Under the pieces are notes generated by a model. That model had not been told where the DNA came from. It worked only from the letters and a program-made list of their open reading frames with translations, and did not search any database. DNA of 43,515 nucleotides from a virus, in the IMG/VR virus record IMGVR_UViG_3300043409_000951, positions 1-43,515 of that record; one strand, given 5' to 3'. The position numbers were made by a program, and so were the translations under genes. Positions 7,232 to 14,080 of this stretch are shown here, one piece after another. Every line of letters begins with the position of its first letter. Position 1 is the first letter of the stretch.

Positions 7232-7677
7232 AATTTCACCCCATGCCCGCCAACGCCCGTCAGTGCTTCCATGTTGCACACCGGGATTTCCCAAGCGGCG
7301 TACCGGCCTGCCGATCGTCGCTCGTGCTCCTCCGGTGACCATCCTCGGCGAATCTCCGCAGCCCGTTCCGCAATCTCAGCGGGTGTGGGATCAGTGATGC
7401 GAAGTGACACCAATTCCCGCCGCATCTGCCAGACGCTCCGGCCTGTCAGATTGTCCTCGACCATCAGTGCGATGTCCTCACCCTGTTGCGGCGTGACCGG
7501 TCTTGCCCAACGCCACTCACTCACCGGCTCGCCGTCTGGCGTATCTGCCAAGACTGTCACCCGCGTTTTTCCATCGTGCATAATTCCGACCACATAGCCG
7601 CAAGCCCACGTCGCTTCAGGCCTGCCGTCCTTCTCGGCTGATGCCAGCACATAGTCGCCAATTTGTGTGTCGTTCAC
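7228..7677 (-). CDS. Unknown protein upstream of csrA
   Basis: 149 aa from GTG at 7677 (MNDTQIGDYVL), chosen because AAAGGGA lies 8 bases upstream and the longer frame enters the structured leader. The N-terminal half looks beta-rich (ACGYVVGIMHDGKTRVTVL). The C-terminal half is helical and contains IAERAAEIRRGWSPEEHERR, then a short Trp/Pro/Cys tail. No family recognised. It starts the csrA-rusA-Sak4 operon and is coupled to csrA by a 4-nt overlap. Confidence 0.7.
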   Translation of the reverse strand: MNDTQIGDYVLASAEKDGRPEATWACGYVVGIMHDGKTRVTVLADTPDGEPVSEWRWARPVTPQQGEDIALMVEDNLTGRSVWQMRRELVSLRITDPTPAEIAERAAEIRRGWSPEEHERRSAGRYAAWEIPVCNMEALTGVGGHGVKL

Positions 7678-7702
7678 TTCTATCTTCCCTTTCTGTTGTG
7701 TC

Positions 7703-7800
7703 AAAAACACCCCGCACAGCCGCATGATGCAGCGTAAAGGATCAGCTTACCAGTCAGCACCTTGCCGACATTGCACGCTATCCATGTGCTGTGTGCGGGG
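7703..7800 (-). promoter_or_regulatory. Structured leader ending in a terminator-like stem
   Basis: Minus-strand RNA would form a closing 9-bp stem (7792-7800 with 7710-7718) and directly inside it a second stem GTGCTG/CAGCAC (7786-7791 with 7755-7760). Smaller hairpins follow and then a run of five T (7703-7707). It lies just before the first gene of the csrA operon and after the small DNA-binding gene. It may be a terminator, an attenuator or a small RNA. Confidence 0.5.
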
Positions 7801-7811
7801 AGTGTTGTACC

Positions 7812-7970
7812 TTACCGTGCCATACCCCGCTCGACCGCTGTCAGAATCGCCGCCTGTCGTGTCGGCCCGATCTTGTCAAGCCGATCCATCAGCGGCTTCG
7901 GGATGCGGACCAGACAGGTCACTGCATCCGGCTTGTGTTTACGCGGTCTTCCGACCTTTTGGGTTGTCAT
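7812..7970 (-). CDS. Small DNA-binding protein (AT-hook / ribbon-helix-helix-like)
   Basis: 52 aa, MTTQKVGRPRKHKPD. It has an AT-hook-like GRPRK near the N-terminus, then a strand and two helices (VTCLVRIPKPLMDRLDKIG, RQAAILTAVERGMAR) in the order of a ribbon-helix-helix domain. The ATG at 7970 is chosen because AGGA lies about 8 bases upstream; an ATG four codons earlier has no such site. A regulator of the small-gene region, or of the operon it precedes, is plausible (inference). Confidence 0.65.
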   Translation of the reverse strand: MTTQKVGRPRKHKPDAVTCLVRIPKPLMDRLDKIGPTRQAAILTAVERGMAR

Positions 7971-8005
7971 TGAAATCATCCTGATTGTGTTGTGAAAATT
8001 GCCCG

Positions 8006-8260
8006 TCAGTCTACGCACATTGCCACCTGCATTGCGCCCGCTGCCGCCAGTAGCATGACCTCGCGTTTGTTGTCGCGATCCAATAACACGCCATCAAATT
8101 CGGTACGTAACTCCCACACCCCATTTTCTTTGTAAATCTCCATCCTGTCCCCATCAGCCAGATCTGCCACGTACTTTTGACCTTCGACCCGGAATTCCGT
8201 TGTGTGCTCAATCAACCCGGTTGCGGTCAGGATTGTTGTCTTGATTTTTGTTGGTTGCAT
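8006..8260 (-). CDS. Small unknown protein
   Basis: 84 aa, MQPTKIKTTILTATG. Beta-rich N-terminal two thirds (EFRVEGQKYVADLADGDRMEIYK), a helical Ala-rich end and a final Cys. The start is fixed by the leader ACACAAGGGGAACACACA directly before the ATG, the same leader type as in the promoter units. No signal peptide. No family recognised. Confidence 0.65.
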   Translation of the reverse strand: MQPTKIKTTILTATGLIEHTTEFRVEGQKYVADLADGDRMEIYKENGVWELRTEFDGVLLDRDNKREVMLLAAAGAMQVAMCVD

Positions 8261-8310
8261 TGTGTGTTCCCCTTGTGTGAAAGATTGAAAAGAGTCATCC
8301 CGAATGGCAC

Positions 8311-8571
8311 TCAATACACCCTGCGTTCATATGCCCGGATTGCCGAAGTGAGACCTCTGTGTTTTCCTGGCGTCGCCGTTGCCCACAGCTTCTGCCCGTT
8401 GTAACAAGTCGCAGAGCATTCCTTAACCGCCTGCTCGGCTGACTCAGTGTCGACGATTTCGACGATCTCACTGTAACCTGACTCAAAGTCGTTTTTCGGG
8501 TTTCGCTCCGCCCGCATTGCGGACTGGTTTGCTGCGTTGAAGCCGTTGCGAATGACGTAGTATGTGTTCAT
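8311..8571 (-). CDS. Small unknown protein
   Basis: 86 aa, MNTYYVIRNGFNAAN, preceded by ACACAGGACACACA. Contains EIVEIVDTESAEQAVKE and a short Cys pair region, and looks like a small alpha/beta fold. No family recognised. The longer frame is rejected because it runs back through two hairpins. It has no promoter of the A-D type directly upstream. The gap 8572-8714 holds only hairpins. Confidence 0.6.
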   Translation of the reverse strand: MNTYYVIRNGFNAANQSAMRAERNPKNDFESGYSEIVEIVDTESAEQAVKECSATCYNGQKLWATATPGKHRGLTSAIRAYERRVY

Positions 8572-8602
8572 TGTGTGTCCTGTGTGCAAGATTGAAAATG
8601 AA

Positions 8603-8622
8603 CCCCCGCCGGCTGACGGGGG
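8603..8622 (-). terminator. GC hairpin upstream of the 86-aa gene
   Basis: Stem CCCCCG (8603-8608) with CGGGGG (8617-8622), 8-base loop, followed on the minus strand by TTCATTTTC. Weak as a terminator. Together with the hairpin at 8677 it fills the gap between two small genes. Confidence 0.35.
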
Positions 8623-8670
8623 GAAGTGTTGTCTATTTGCCCAGTCGAATCGCCAGCCACTTATCGCTAT

Positions 8671-8699
8671 CAAAACCCCCGCCAGCCAGTCTGGCGGGG
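8671..8699 (-). terminator. Intrinsic terminator of promoter unit B
   Basis: Perfect 9-bp stem CCCCGCCAG/CTGGCGGGG (8677-8685 with 8691-8699), 5-base loop, followed on the minus strand by GTTTTG. It lies 15 bases after the stop of the 50-aa gene and closes promoter unit B. Confidence 0.75.
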
Positions 8700-8714
8700 A
8701 TGTCGTTTTGTTTG

Positions 8715-8867
8715 TCAGCCCTGCGCCTTGGTTTCTGCCACCACCTGACGCCACTGTGCGATGCTCAGCCCCACACCACGGAACATTCTCCGCAGCATCT
8801 GTGCGTCCTTTTCGTCGTTACCGGTCAACCACGGCTGGATCATGTTTCGCACTGCGTCGGTCGTCAT
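8715..8867 (-). CDS. Small unknown protein in promoter unit B
   Basis: 50 aa, MTTDAVRNMIQPWL, helical, with a GVGLSIAQWRQVV segment that could be a small helix-turn-helix. The ATG at 8867 follows AGGGGGCGAACG, and the gene sits neatly between promoter copy B and the terminator at 8671. That context makes it a real gene despite its length. Function unknown. Confidence 0.65.
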   Translation of the reverse strand: MTTDAVRNMIQPWLTGNDEKDAQMLRRMFRGVGLSIAQWRQVVAETKAQG

Positions 8868-8900
8868 CGTTCGCCCCCTGTGTGTGTTGTGTTGTGTGTG

Positions 8901-8951
8901 TCAGACTCGTGTCTGATGAGTGAAGTATAATTTCATTATCGGAAATTGCAA
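8901..8951 (-). promoter_or_regulatory. Repeated promoter with 5' stem-loop, copy B
   Basis: Minus strand: -35 TTGCAA (8946-8951), 16-base spacer, -10 TATACT (8924-8929), 7 bases, then stem TCAGAC/GTCTGA (8901-8906, 8911-8916) with loop ACGA. The stem would be the 5' end of the mRNA. Drives the 50-aa gene. Confidence 0.85.
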
Positions 8952-8972
8952 GGGCTGTTCTGAATAATTTCT

Positions 8973-9002
8973 GAAAATAAAATCCCCCCGGTTTCCCGGG
9001 GG
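8973..9002 (-). terminator. Intrinsic terminator of promoter unit C
   Basis: 7-bp GC stem (8985-8991 with 8996-9002) followed on the minus strand by ATTTTATTTTC. It lies directly after the stop of the 74-aa gene and directly before promoter copy B. Confidence 0.75.
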
Positions 9003-9015
9003 AATTTGGTCTGCC

Positions 9016-9240
9016 TCAGACCGCCGCAACCTGCAATGTTTCCCAGACGTTATCGGACAGCTTTCGATATTGCCCTTCGCCCATTATGGTGTCATAGGCG
9101 GTTTCCATCGGCATTCCGGAACTTACCAGCGTGTTAATACACAGCCCGATGATTGCGTTCCGTGTAGCCTGGTCGTTCTTCATTTCAGCGCCGTTTTCAA
9201 ACAAGAATTTTGCGGCCCGGTTGAGAAGTTCTGTGTTCAT
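9016..9240 (-). CDS. Small unknown protein in promoter unit C
   Basis: 74 aa, MNTELLNRAAKFLFENG, helical and soluble, ending QVAAV. Start supported by the leader CACAAGGGGACA before the ATG. Flanked by promoter copy C and a terminator, so it is a single-gene transcription unit. No family recognised; the layout suggests an early accessory gene. Confidence 0.7.
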   Translation of the reverse strand: MNTELLNRAAKFLFENGAEMKNDQATRNAIIGLCINTLVSSGMPMETAYDTIMGEGQYRKLSDNVWETLQVAAV

Positions 9241-9268
9241 TGTCCTGTCCCCTTGTGTGTGTTGTGTG

Positions 9269-9319
9269 TCAGACTCGTGTCTGACAGGTGAATCATAATT
9301 TCATTATCGGAAATTGCAA
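9269..9319 (-). promoter_or_regulatory. Repeated promoter with 5' stem-loop, copy C
   Basis: -35 TTGCAA (9314-9319), 16-base spacer, -10 TATGAT (9292-9297), stem TCAGAC/GTCTGA (9269-9274, 9279-9284) with loop ACGA. Same geometry as copy B. Drives the 74-aa gene. Confidence 0.85.
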
Positions 9320-9342
9320 GGGCTGAATCTGAACAATTTCAG

Positions 9343-9374
9343 AAAATAAAATTCCCCCGGGTTTCCCGGGGGAA
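9343..9374 (-). terminator. Intrinsic terminator of promoter unit D
   Basis: Perfect 10-bp stem TTCCCCCGGG/CCCGGGGGAA (9352-9361 with 9365-9374), 3-base loop, followed on the minus strand by TTTTATTTT. It closes the 73-aa gene and lies just upstream of promoter copy C. Confidence 0.85.
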
Positions 9375-9386
9375 AGTGTCAGGTTG

Positions 9387-9608
9387 TTATTTCACGAAAT
9401 CCACAGCCTGCCCGTCTGATGCAATCACTCGCCACCCCTTGCGGGTTGCCTTCAGCTTACTGCTGTAACCCTTCTCGGTTGCCAGCCAGAGTCGAAAGTC
9501 TTCAGCGTGAAACTTTGTGCGTTCGCCCAGGTTGCTGTAAGTGTGAACCAAACTAACGGCGTTCAGGTCGGTTGCGACGATTGCGACTGGGTTGATTGTG
9601 TTGAGCAT
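9387..9608 (-). CDS. Small unknown protein in promoter unit D
   Basis: 73 aa, MLNTINPVAIVATDLNA, with a basic GYSSKLKATRKGWRVI segment and ending VDFVK. Leader ACACAAGGGGAATCACA before the ATG. Own promoter (copy D) and terminator. Function unknown. The basic central part could contact nucleic acid, but no motif is clear. Confidence 0.7.
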   Translation of the reverse strand: MLNTINPVAIVATDLNAVSLVHTYSNLGERTKFHAEDFRLWLATEKGYSSKLKATRKGWRVIASDGQAVDFVK

Positions 9609-9638
9609 TGTGATTCCCCTTGTGTGTTGTGTTGTGTG

Positions 9639-9689
9639 TCAGACTCGTGTCTGATGGTAGGAGTATAATTTCATTATCGGAAATTACAA
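9639..9689 (-). promoter_or_regulatory. Repeated promoter with 5' stem-loop, copy D
   Basis: -35 TTGTAA (9684-9689), 16-base spacer, -10 TATACT (9662-9667), stem TCAGAC/GTCTGA (9639-9644, 9649-9654) with loop ACGA. Upstream it shares a further stretch with copy A, including the 17-bp repeat at 9731. Confidence 0.85.
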
Positions 9690-9730
9690 GACTGAATCTG
9701 AATAATTTTCGTAACAAAAATACAGGTTGA

Positions 9731-9747
9731 TGAAAACCCAGTGTTTT
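9731..9747 (-). repeat. 17-bp repeat / weak hairpin at operon end, copy 2
   Basis: Identical to 2132-2148. It overlaps the last base of the stop of the glycosyltransferase/methyltransferase gene and ends the tail-glycosylation operon before promoter unit D. Confidence 0.6.
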
Positions 9748-10964
9748 CACTCGCCTTCCGCCTTCGTTCTCCACGCAATTAAATCATCATACCGGCCTGC
9801 AACGCCGCGAAAGTCCTCAATGGTCCAGCCATCAGCGCGGAACCACTCGACAGCTCGTTCGTCCTGAAGATCTTCGACAACGTAAACACCGCCCGGACGC
9901 AGGGACCACCACAACGCCCGCACACCTGCAACCTGATCGGGTAGAGTGTGGCTGCCGTCGTCAATAATCAGATCCACCGGGGATTGCTGTCGCAGCCTGT
10001 CCCGCAACGGCCCGAAGTCTGGCGAACTCATTCGCACGCAATCCAGCCCCGCAGGCGGATTCTGATCGGCCCCAATAATTCGCCCGCCCGGCGCAACATC
10101 CTGCCAGGCTCGAAGACTTGCCCCGTTCAAGACGCCAATCTCAACAACGCTCTGCGGTTGCACGTCTCGCCAAATCCGATCATAGAACGCCCCGTATGTG
10201 TGGAGTGTAACCTTATCGCTCCCGTGCCGCCTCAGGGCTTCACTGACCGGCCCTGATTGCTTCTGCAATTTGTGTGCGACATAATCCCCGGACGCCTGCC
10301 CCGATGCCGCAATAGCCCGGTCGATTGCCCGCAGGTTGATTGGGATTCTGTTCGCGTCGATCCCGCCACGGCGAACAGCCCGATATCTTCGCAGCGTTGA
10401 GCTCGCCGCGTCGCCGTGCCGCACCCAGATCCAGCCGACGTCATTCGAGACAACCCGGAAAGGCCACTGCTTATGGTAGAGCCAGTGCCCCATATCATGC
10501 GGGGACCGATTGCCGTCAGTGACGATTGACACAAACTGATTGCCCGGATGCGTCAGCAAATGGGCGGTGCTGCGCCACCAAGTGTAACCGGTCGGCCAGA
10601 TCAATGCGATTTCGCCGGATGCAGGAGCTGCCCCATAAACCCGCTCGCAAAAGTCGGCTGACAGCACGTCATCGTCGTCAATTCGCGAAACCACCTTACG
10701 ACCCTGCGGCAGTGCGTAGTCCGCGCCGTACACTTGCCACGTGTCGTGCCAGACCGGGACAACTTCGCAGCCTGTTGCCTGGTACATGCTTAGCCGCGTT
10801 TGTGCGTGAGGATCTTTTGGCGACTGTGCGAGATGGATGATCGGCTTCCGCGTCTGATATCGCAGTGCGGGGAAACTTGTGTGCTCTGTGATTGCCAATC
10901 GCCGTTGGCTCAAATCCGGATCGGTGAACACGCTCTGAATCACAATGCACTGCGGTACCGTCAT
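9747..10964 (-). CDS. Glycosyltransferase-like / SAM-methyltransferase two-domain protein
   Basis: 405 aa. The N-terminal half resembles putative rhamnosyl/glycosyltransferases: VVSRIDDDDVLSADF around residues 91-105 supplies the Asp-rich metal/nucleotide-sugar motif. The C-terminal domain from about residue 240 is a class I methyltransferase of the CmcI/macrocin type: VEIGVLNGASL (274-284) as motif I, GADQNP with Asp300, and LIIDDGSHTL. The ATG overlaps the upstream glycosyltransferase stop as ATGA. The two coupled genes follow the distal tail genes, so a virion protein or the host surface may be glycosylated and the sugar methylated (inference). Confidence 0.75.
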   Translation of the reverse strand: MTVPQCIVIQSVFTDPDLSQRRLAITEHTSFPALRYQTRKPIIHLAQSPKDPHAQTRLSMYQATGCEVVPVWHDTWQVYGADYALPQGRKVVSRIDDDDVLSADFCERVYGAAPASGEIALIWPTGYTWWRSTAHLLTHPGNQFVSIVTDGNRSPHDMGHWLYHKQWPFRVVSNDVGWIWVRHGDAASSTLRRYRAVRRGGIDANRIPINLRAIDRAIAASGQASGDYVAHKLQKQSGPVSEALRRHGSDKVTLHTYGAFYDRIWRDVQPQSVVEIGVLNGASLRAWQDVAPGGRIIGADQNPPAGLDCVRMSSPDFGPLRDRLRQQSPVDLIIDDGSHTLPDQVAGVRALWWSLRPGGVYVVEDLQDERAVEWFRADGWTIEDFRGVAGRYDDLIAWRTKAEGE

Positions 10965-12001
10965 TGTCTGACCTTGTGTGTGCTGGGATGTCGTCGTTTG
11001 ACCACTCGAGCGCCTGCCCGTGCGACTCGCTTAAATGCAGGCTGGTAGCCTACCTCGATTATCTCTGACTGCGTAGGCTCTGGCAACAGGCTTTCCAGAA
11101 ACTGCCTCATCTGCGGTGTCCAGCAACTGGCAAGGTGATTCATCACACTCGCCCCCGCTGTGACCCGCTGCAATTGTTCGGCGGAATAGTGCTGTTGAAT
11201 TCGTGCAAAAAACGGATGCACCGAATACGGCCGCCCTCGATAGGTGTTGCCGTAAACGACTTCCCACAGCATACAATTCTGGTGCAAGTCGAAGTCCTCA
11301 TAGACCTGTCGCAGCTTCGCCTTTTCGACTGTATGCGGTAAGTGTGTCGCGTAATCGTGATTCGACCGCCCACGGTCGCGCAGTGCTCGCATCGTGTTTG
11401 ATTTTCGGCGCTGCCAACTGTTCGACTCATCTTCACGCCACGGGTAGGCTCTGGCCATCTCCAAATCGTCCCACGTGACCGGCTTCAGCAAATAGATGTC
11501 GTCCATCATCCAGACAAAATCAGGGTCGATTTCCGGGTGCGTTGCCATCGTCCACATTTTCGTGAGCATGTCGCGAAAACCGTGATTGCTCGTCATCGGA
11601 ATGCGTGCTTGCGGTATCACGTGGCCTGTGTACCACGGCGGACGATCACCAACAATTGTGCATTTGACAGGCCCCTGAAAAAACGTCTCGACTGACCGCA
11701 CCGAAAAGCGGATCTCGTCCCCGTTGGCCCCGCCATGCCAGTACGGCCAGACAAATTGAGTAGCAGATTCACGCCGCTTGATTGTGCCGCATCCGCCACA
11801 GGATGCGGGGGCAGGGCGATACGGCCGACTCGACACCTGTGCGGCCAGCCGCTCTGTTTGTGCAAAAAAGTCCGGTTGTCGCGCATACGGGCAACGCTCG
11901 CACGTGCTTTCCGCAACGGTCCCAAGGTGCACCAGATCTTTTGTGTTCCAGCAGTCATGCCGCTCGCCGCGTTGCTGGCCTCTGTAGACGCAAGGTTTCA
12001 T
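10961..12001 (-). CDS. Stealth-like glycosyltransferase with N-terminal Cys cluster
   Basis: 346 aa from the ATG at 12001, which overlaps the previous stop as ATGA; the longer frame would overlap the upstream gene by 100 bases. The core DEIRFSVRSVETFF (95-108), the PPWYTGHVIP region, WMMDDIYLLKP with Asp167-Asp168, and HLPHTVEKAKL resemble Stealth-type hexose-1-phosphotransferases/glycosyltransferases. Before the core lie CVYRG, C17, CERC (34-37) and CGGC (68-71), which could bind a metal. Coupled on both sides, between a Cys-rich tail-region protein and the glycosyltransferase/methyltransferase. Substrate unknown. Confidence 0.72.
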   Translation of the reverse strand: MKPCVYRGQQRGERHDCWNTKDLVHLGTVAESTCERCPYARQPDFFAQTERLAAQVSSRPYRPAPASCGGCGTIKRRESATQFVWPYWHGGANGDEIRFSVRSVETFFQGPVKCTIVGDRPPWYTGHVIPQARIPMTSNHGFRDMLTKMWTMATHPEIDPDFVWMMDDIYLLKPVTWDDLEMARAYPWREDESNSWQRRKSNTMRALRDRGRSNHDYATHLPHTVEKAKLRQVYEDFDLHQNCMLWEVVYGNTYRGRPYSVHPFFARIQQHYSAEQLQRVTAGASVMNHLASCWTPQMRQFLESLLPEPTQSEIIEVGYQPAFKRVARAGARVVKRRHPSTHKVRQ

Positions 12002-12789
12002 GCTCCGGCCGCCAACAGGGTAACTGATTGCGGAACGCCGCCAGATGTCTGCGGCACGTTGTAGCATGGCTCCCAAAATGGCCGCATCCATCCAGACGAC
12101 CATTTGCGTTTCGTCTGCTGAACGTCCCAGTGATCGCCGATGAAATCACACTGAATATTTGCCAGGCAATTCACGCCGCTGACGACTGTGCGATTTCCTG
12201 CCCCGTACCAAATGTAAGTGCTCTGCGGGTCGAGTGGACGGCCCAGCGAATCACTCTGGCGGTAAAGAAACCTCAACCCGGTTGCGATATGCCATGGCCC
12301 GTAATTGTTGCCTTCTCCCTGCAGCGCGAAGTTATGCGGGCAAATGTCTTCGCCGCCTCCGGGCAATGGCGACCAGACAATTGCGAAAGCTCTTGCGTGC
12401 GGTGTTGGCGCACACCGCTTGTTCGGCGGTTGCGTCTCGTCGTACATGACTGCCCGCTCGTCAGATTCCCAAAAACAGCAGTGCTGTAATTCAGGCAAGT
12501 CTGATGCCTGTCGCTTCAGTGTGTACTGCTTCGGCGCTGAATAGAACTGACAGCATGGCCAATTGCTTACAACGCCTGTGCCCGGATCGGTGTAGCTTGA
12601 CGCCCCGGTGTAGTCAATCTGCAAAGTGAACTGCGTTGGTGCGACACTATCAAGACAGCCTGCACAGCCTGCTGACGGAACAATAACGCTTTCCTGTCCG
12701 GGGAAACTCGGAAACGCACTCGGAGGAACGCTGCTGAAATTTGAGTATTCACTGGCGTCGCCGCAATGACAGCCGCATCCAATCAGCAT
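11998..12789 (-). CDS. Cys-rich tail-region protein
   Basis: 263 aa, unusually Cys-rich (GCGCHCGD at the N-terminus, AGCAGCLD, WPCCQF, HCCFWES and others). Many aromatic and Pro/Gly residues suggest a compact extracellular or virion protein. No signal peptide or known domain. It starts 2 bases after the stop of the preceding gene and overlaps the glycosyltransferase start. Placement after distal tail genes suggests a tail-tip or receptor-contact protein, or the glycosylation target (inference). Confidence 0.65.
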   Translation of the reverse strand: MLIGCGCHCGDASEYSNFSSVPPSAFPSFPGQESVIVPSAGCAGCLDSVAPTQFTLQIDYTGASSYTDPGTGVVSNWPCCQFYSAPKQYTLKRQASDLPELQHCCFWESDERAVMYDETQPPNKRCAPTPHARAFAIVWSPLPGGGEDICPHNFALQGEGNNYGPWHIATGLRFLYRQSDSLGRPLDPQSTYIWYGAGNRTVVSGVNCLANIQCDFIGDHWDVQQTKRKWSSGWMRPFWEPCYNVPQTSGGVPQSVTLLAAGA

Positions 12790-12790
12790 C

Positions 12791-13192
12791 TCATGGCCCT
12801 CCGATACTCATCGACGTTGACCCCGGCGCACAATCCGCAGCGTACAGTTGCCACTCGCCGTCAATCCATTCGGCCTTGCCATAGATGCCGGAATCAATGC
12901 TGATATTTTCGAACCGATTGATTATCGTGATTTCTCGCGTCGTGATTTTCAGATCGCCGTTGGTTTTCTTTGCCAGCACTCTGGCCTTCGCTGTGCTGGG
13001 GTCTGTGAGGGTATCGACTGCTGCCAATAGGTCTTCCATGAGGATGACCTGGACATTCAACGGCCTCGCAATCTGTGCCCCGTACAGCTTTCGGATAATC
13101 GAAAGCACCGAATCAGACAGGCTGTTCAAACCTGCTGCCGTCAATCTCTGGCCCTTCTCGAATCTCTGCGGATTCTTATCGCCGATTGTCAT
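12791..13192 (-). CDS. Distal tail / baseplate-region protein
   Basis: 133 aa, MTIGDKNPQRFEKGQRLTA. The ATG overlaps the upstream stop as ATGA. A helical N-terminal part (LNSLSDSVLSIIRKL), a beta-rich middle and a Gly/Ser end. No family recognised. It belongs to the coupled tail operon between the 295-aa protein and the Cys-rich protein. Confidence 0.65.
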   Translation of the reverse strand: MTIGDKNPQRFEKGQRLTAAGLNSLSDSVLSIIRKLYGAQIARPLNVQVILMEDLLAAVDTLTDPSTAKARVLAKKTNGDLKITTREITIINRFENISIDSGIYGKAEWIDGEWQLYAADCAPGSTSMSIGGP

Positions 13193-14076
13193 GCTGTCGC
13201 CGTCCAAATCGCGTTAAAGTCGAACGTCGCAAACAACGGATCGCTGGAATCAGCCGCAACCGGCTTGTCGTAGTCGGCAGTGTCGTCTCTGTATTGGTGA
13301 TTCCATCCGTAGACTGTACTGCCTGTCGGAGCATTCCCGCCCTTCGCTCCTGATGTCAAACTCTTCTGCGCCTTTTCCGTAAACCGCATCGACAGCTTTC
13401 GCGTTCCGACCTGGCCAGTCAGGCTGATTGTTGTCTGGTCAGAAAGGCCCTCGAAAAGCAGCGTCTCTGGCAAGAATATCTGCGGAGTTCCCGGCAACCG
13501 ACAGGCCACGCTATTAACGCACCCCTTCGCGTTTGCCAACGTCTGCCACGGAACTGACTGTAACTGATGCCATGCGATTTGATGCGTTGTGACAGCCTCT
13601 GGAACGATTGTGTTGTTGTCTGGAGGAAGCAGCGTCGAATCACTCAGCCACTTCATTCCACGCCCCGGAATCGACCGGAATTCAATGTTTGAATCCTGCG
13701 AATAATCCGCCCACGTTCCGGACGGAACAAGAGGATCATTTGCTTCCGAAATGTCCCGCTCAAGTGGACTGTAAGTGATTGTGATTTTCGCCAGCGTGCC
13801 AGTGTGTGTCAATTGCTGCGTGTTCGGATCGGTGACAGTGACGACGTCAGGGCAATTTGTCATCCGCCCGATGTCGAAAGTGTCTGCAATAACGCCCGGC
13901 CAATAGCTGGAGTAGCTTGCCGGAAGCCCGAACGGCCCTGATTTGTAATGCTCTGAAACGAAGCTCCATCGGTCATCCCATGCCGTCAAAAATATCCGGG
14001 TGAACTGCAGTTCCCCGGACCTGTTGCCGCGTTCTATCGGGCTGTCTTCGTGTTCTGTGAATGCAGGATACGCCAT
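13189..14076 (-). CDS. Probable distal tail protein
   Basis: 295 aa. Beta-rich, with aromatic and Gly turns and no catalytic motif. It follows the tape measure gene by 4 bases, the usual place for distal tail or baseplate hub proteins in siphophages. The C-terminus contains a repeated-looking Asp/Ser region (DKPVAADSSDPLFATFDFN). Assignment rests on position and composition. Confidence 0.6.
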   Translation of the reverse strand: MAYPAFTEHEDSPIERGNRSGELQFTRIFLTAWDDRWSFVSEHYKSGPFGLPASYSSYWPGVIADTFDIGRMTNCPDVVTVTDPNTQQLTHTGTLAKITITYSPLERDISEANDPLVPSGTWADYSQDSNIEFRSIPGRGMKWLSDSTLLPPDNNTIVPEAVTTHQIAWHQLQSVPWQTLANAKGCVNSVACRLPGTPQIFLPETLLFEGLSDQTTISLTGQVGTRKLSMRFTEKAQKSLTSGAKGGNAPTGSTVYGWNHQYRDDTADYDKPVAADSSDPLFATFDFNAIWTATA

Positions 14077-14080
14077 CAGT

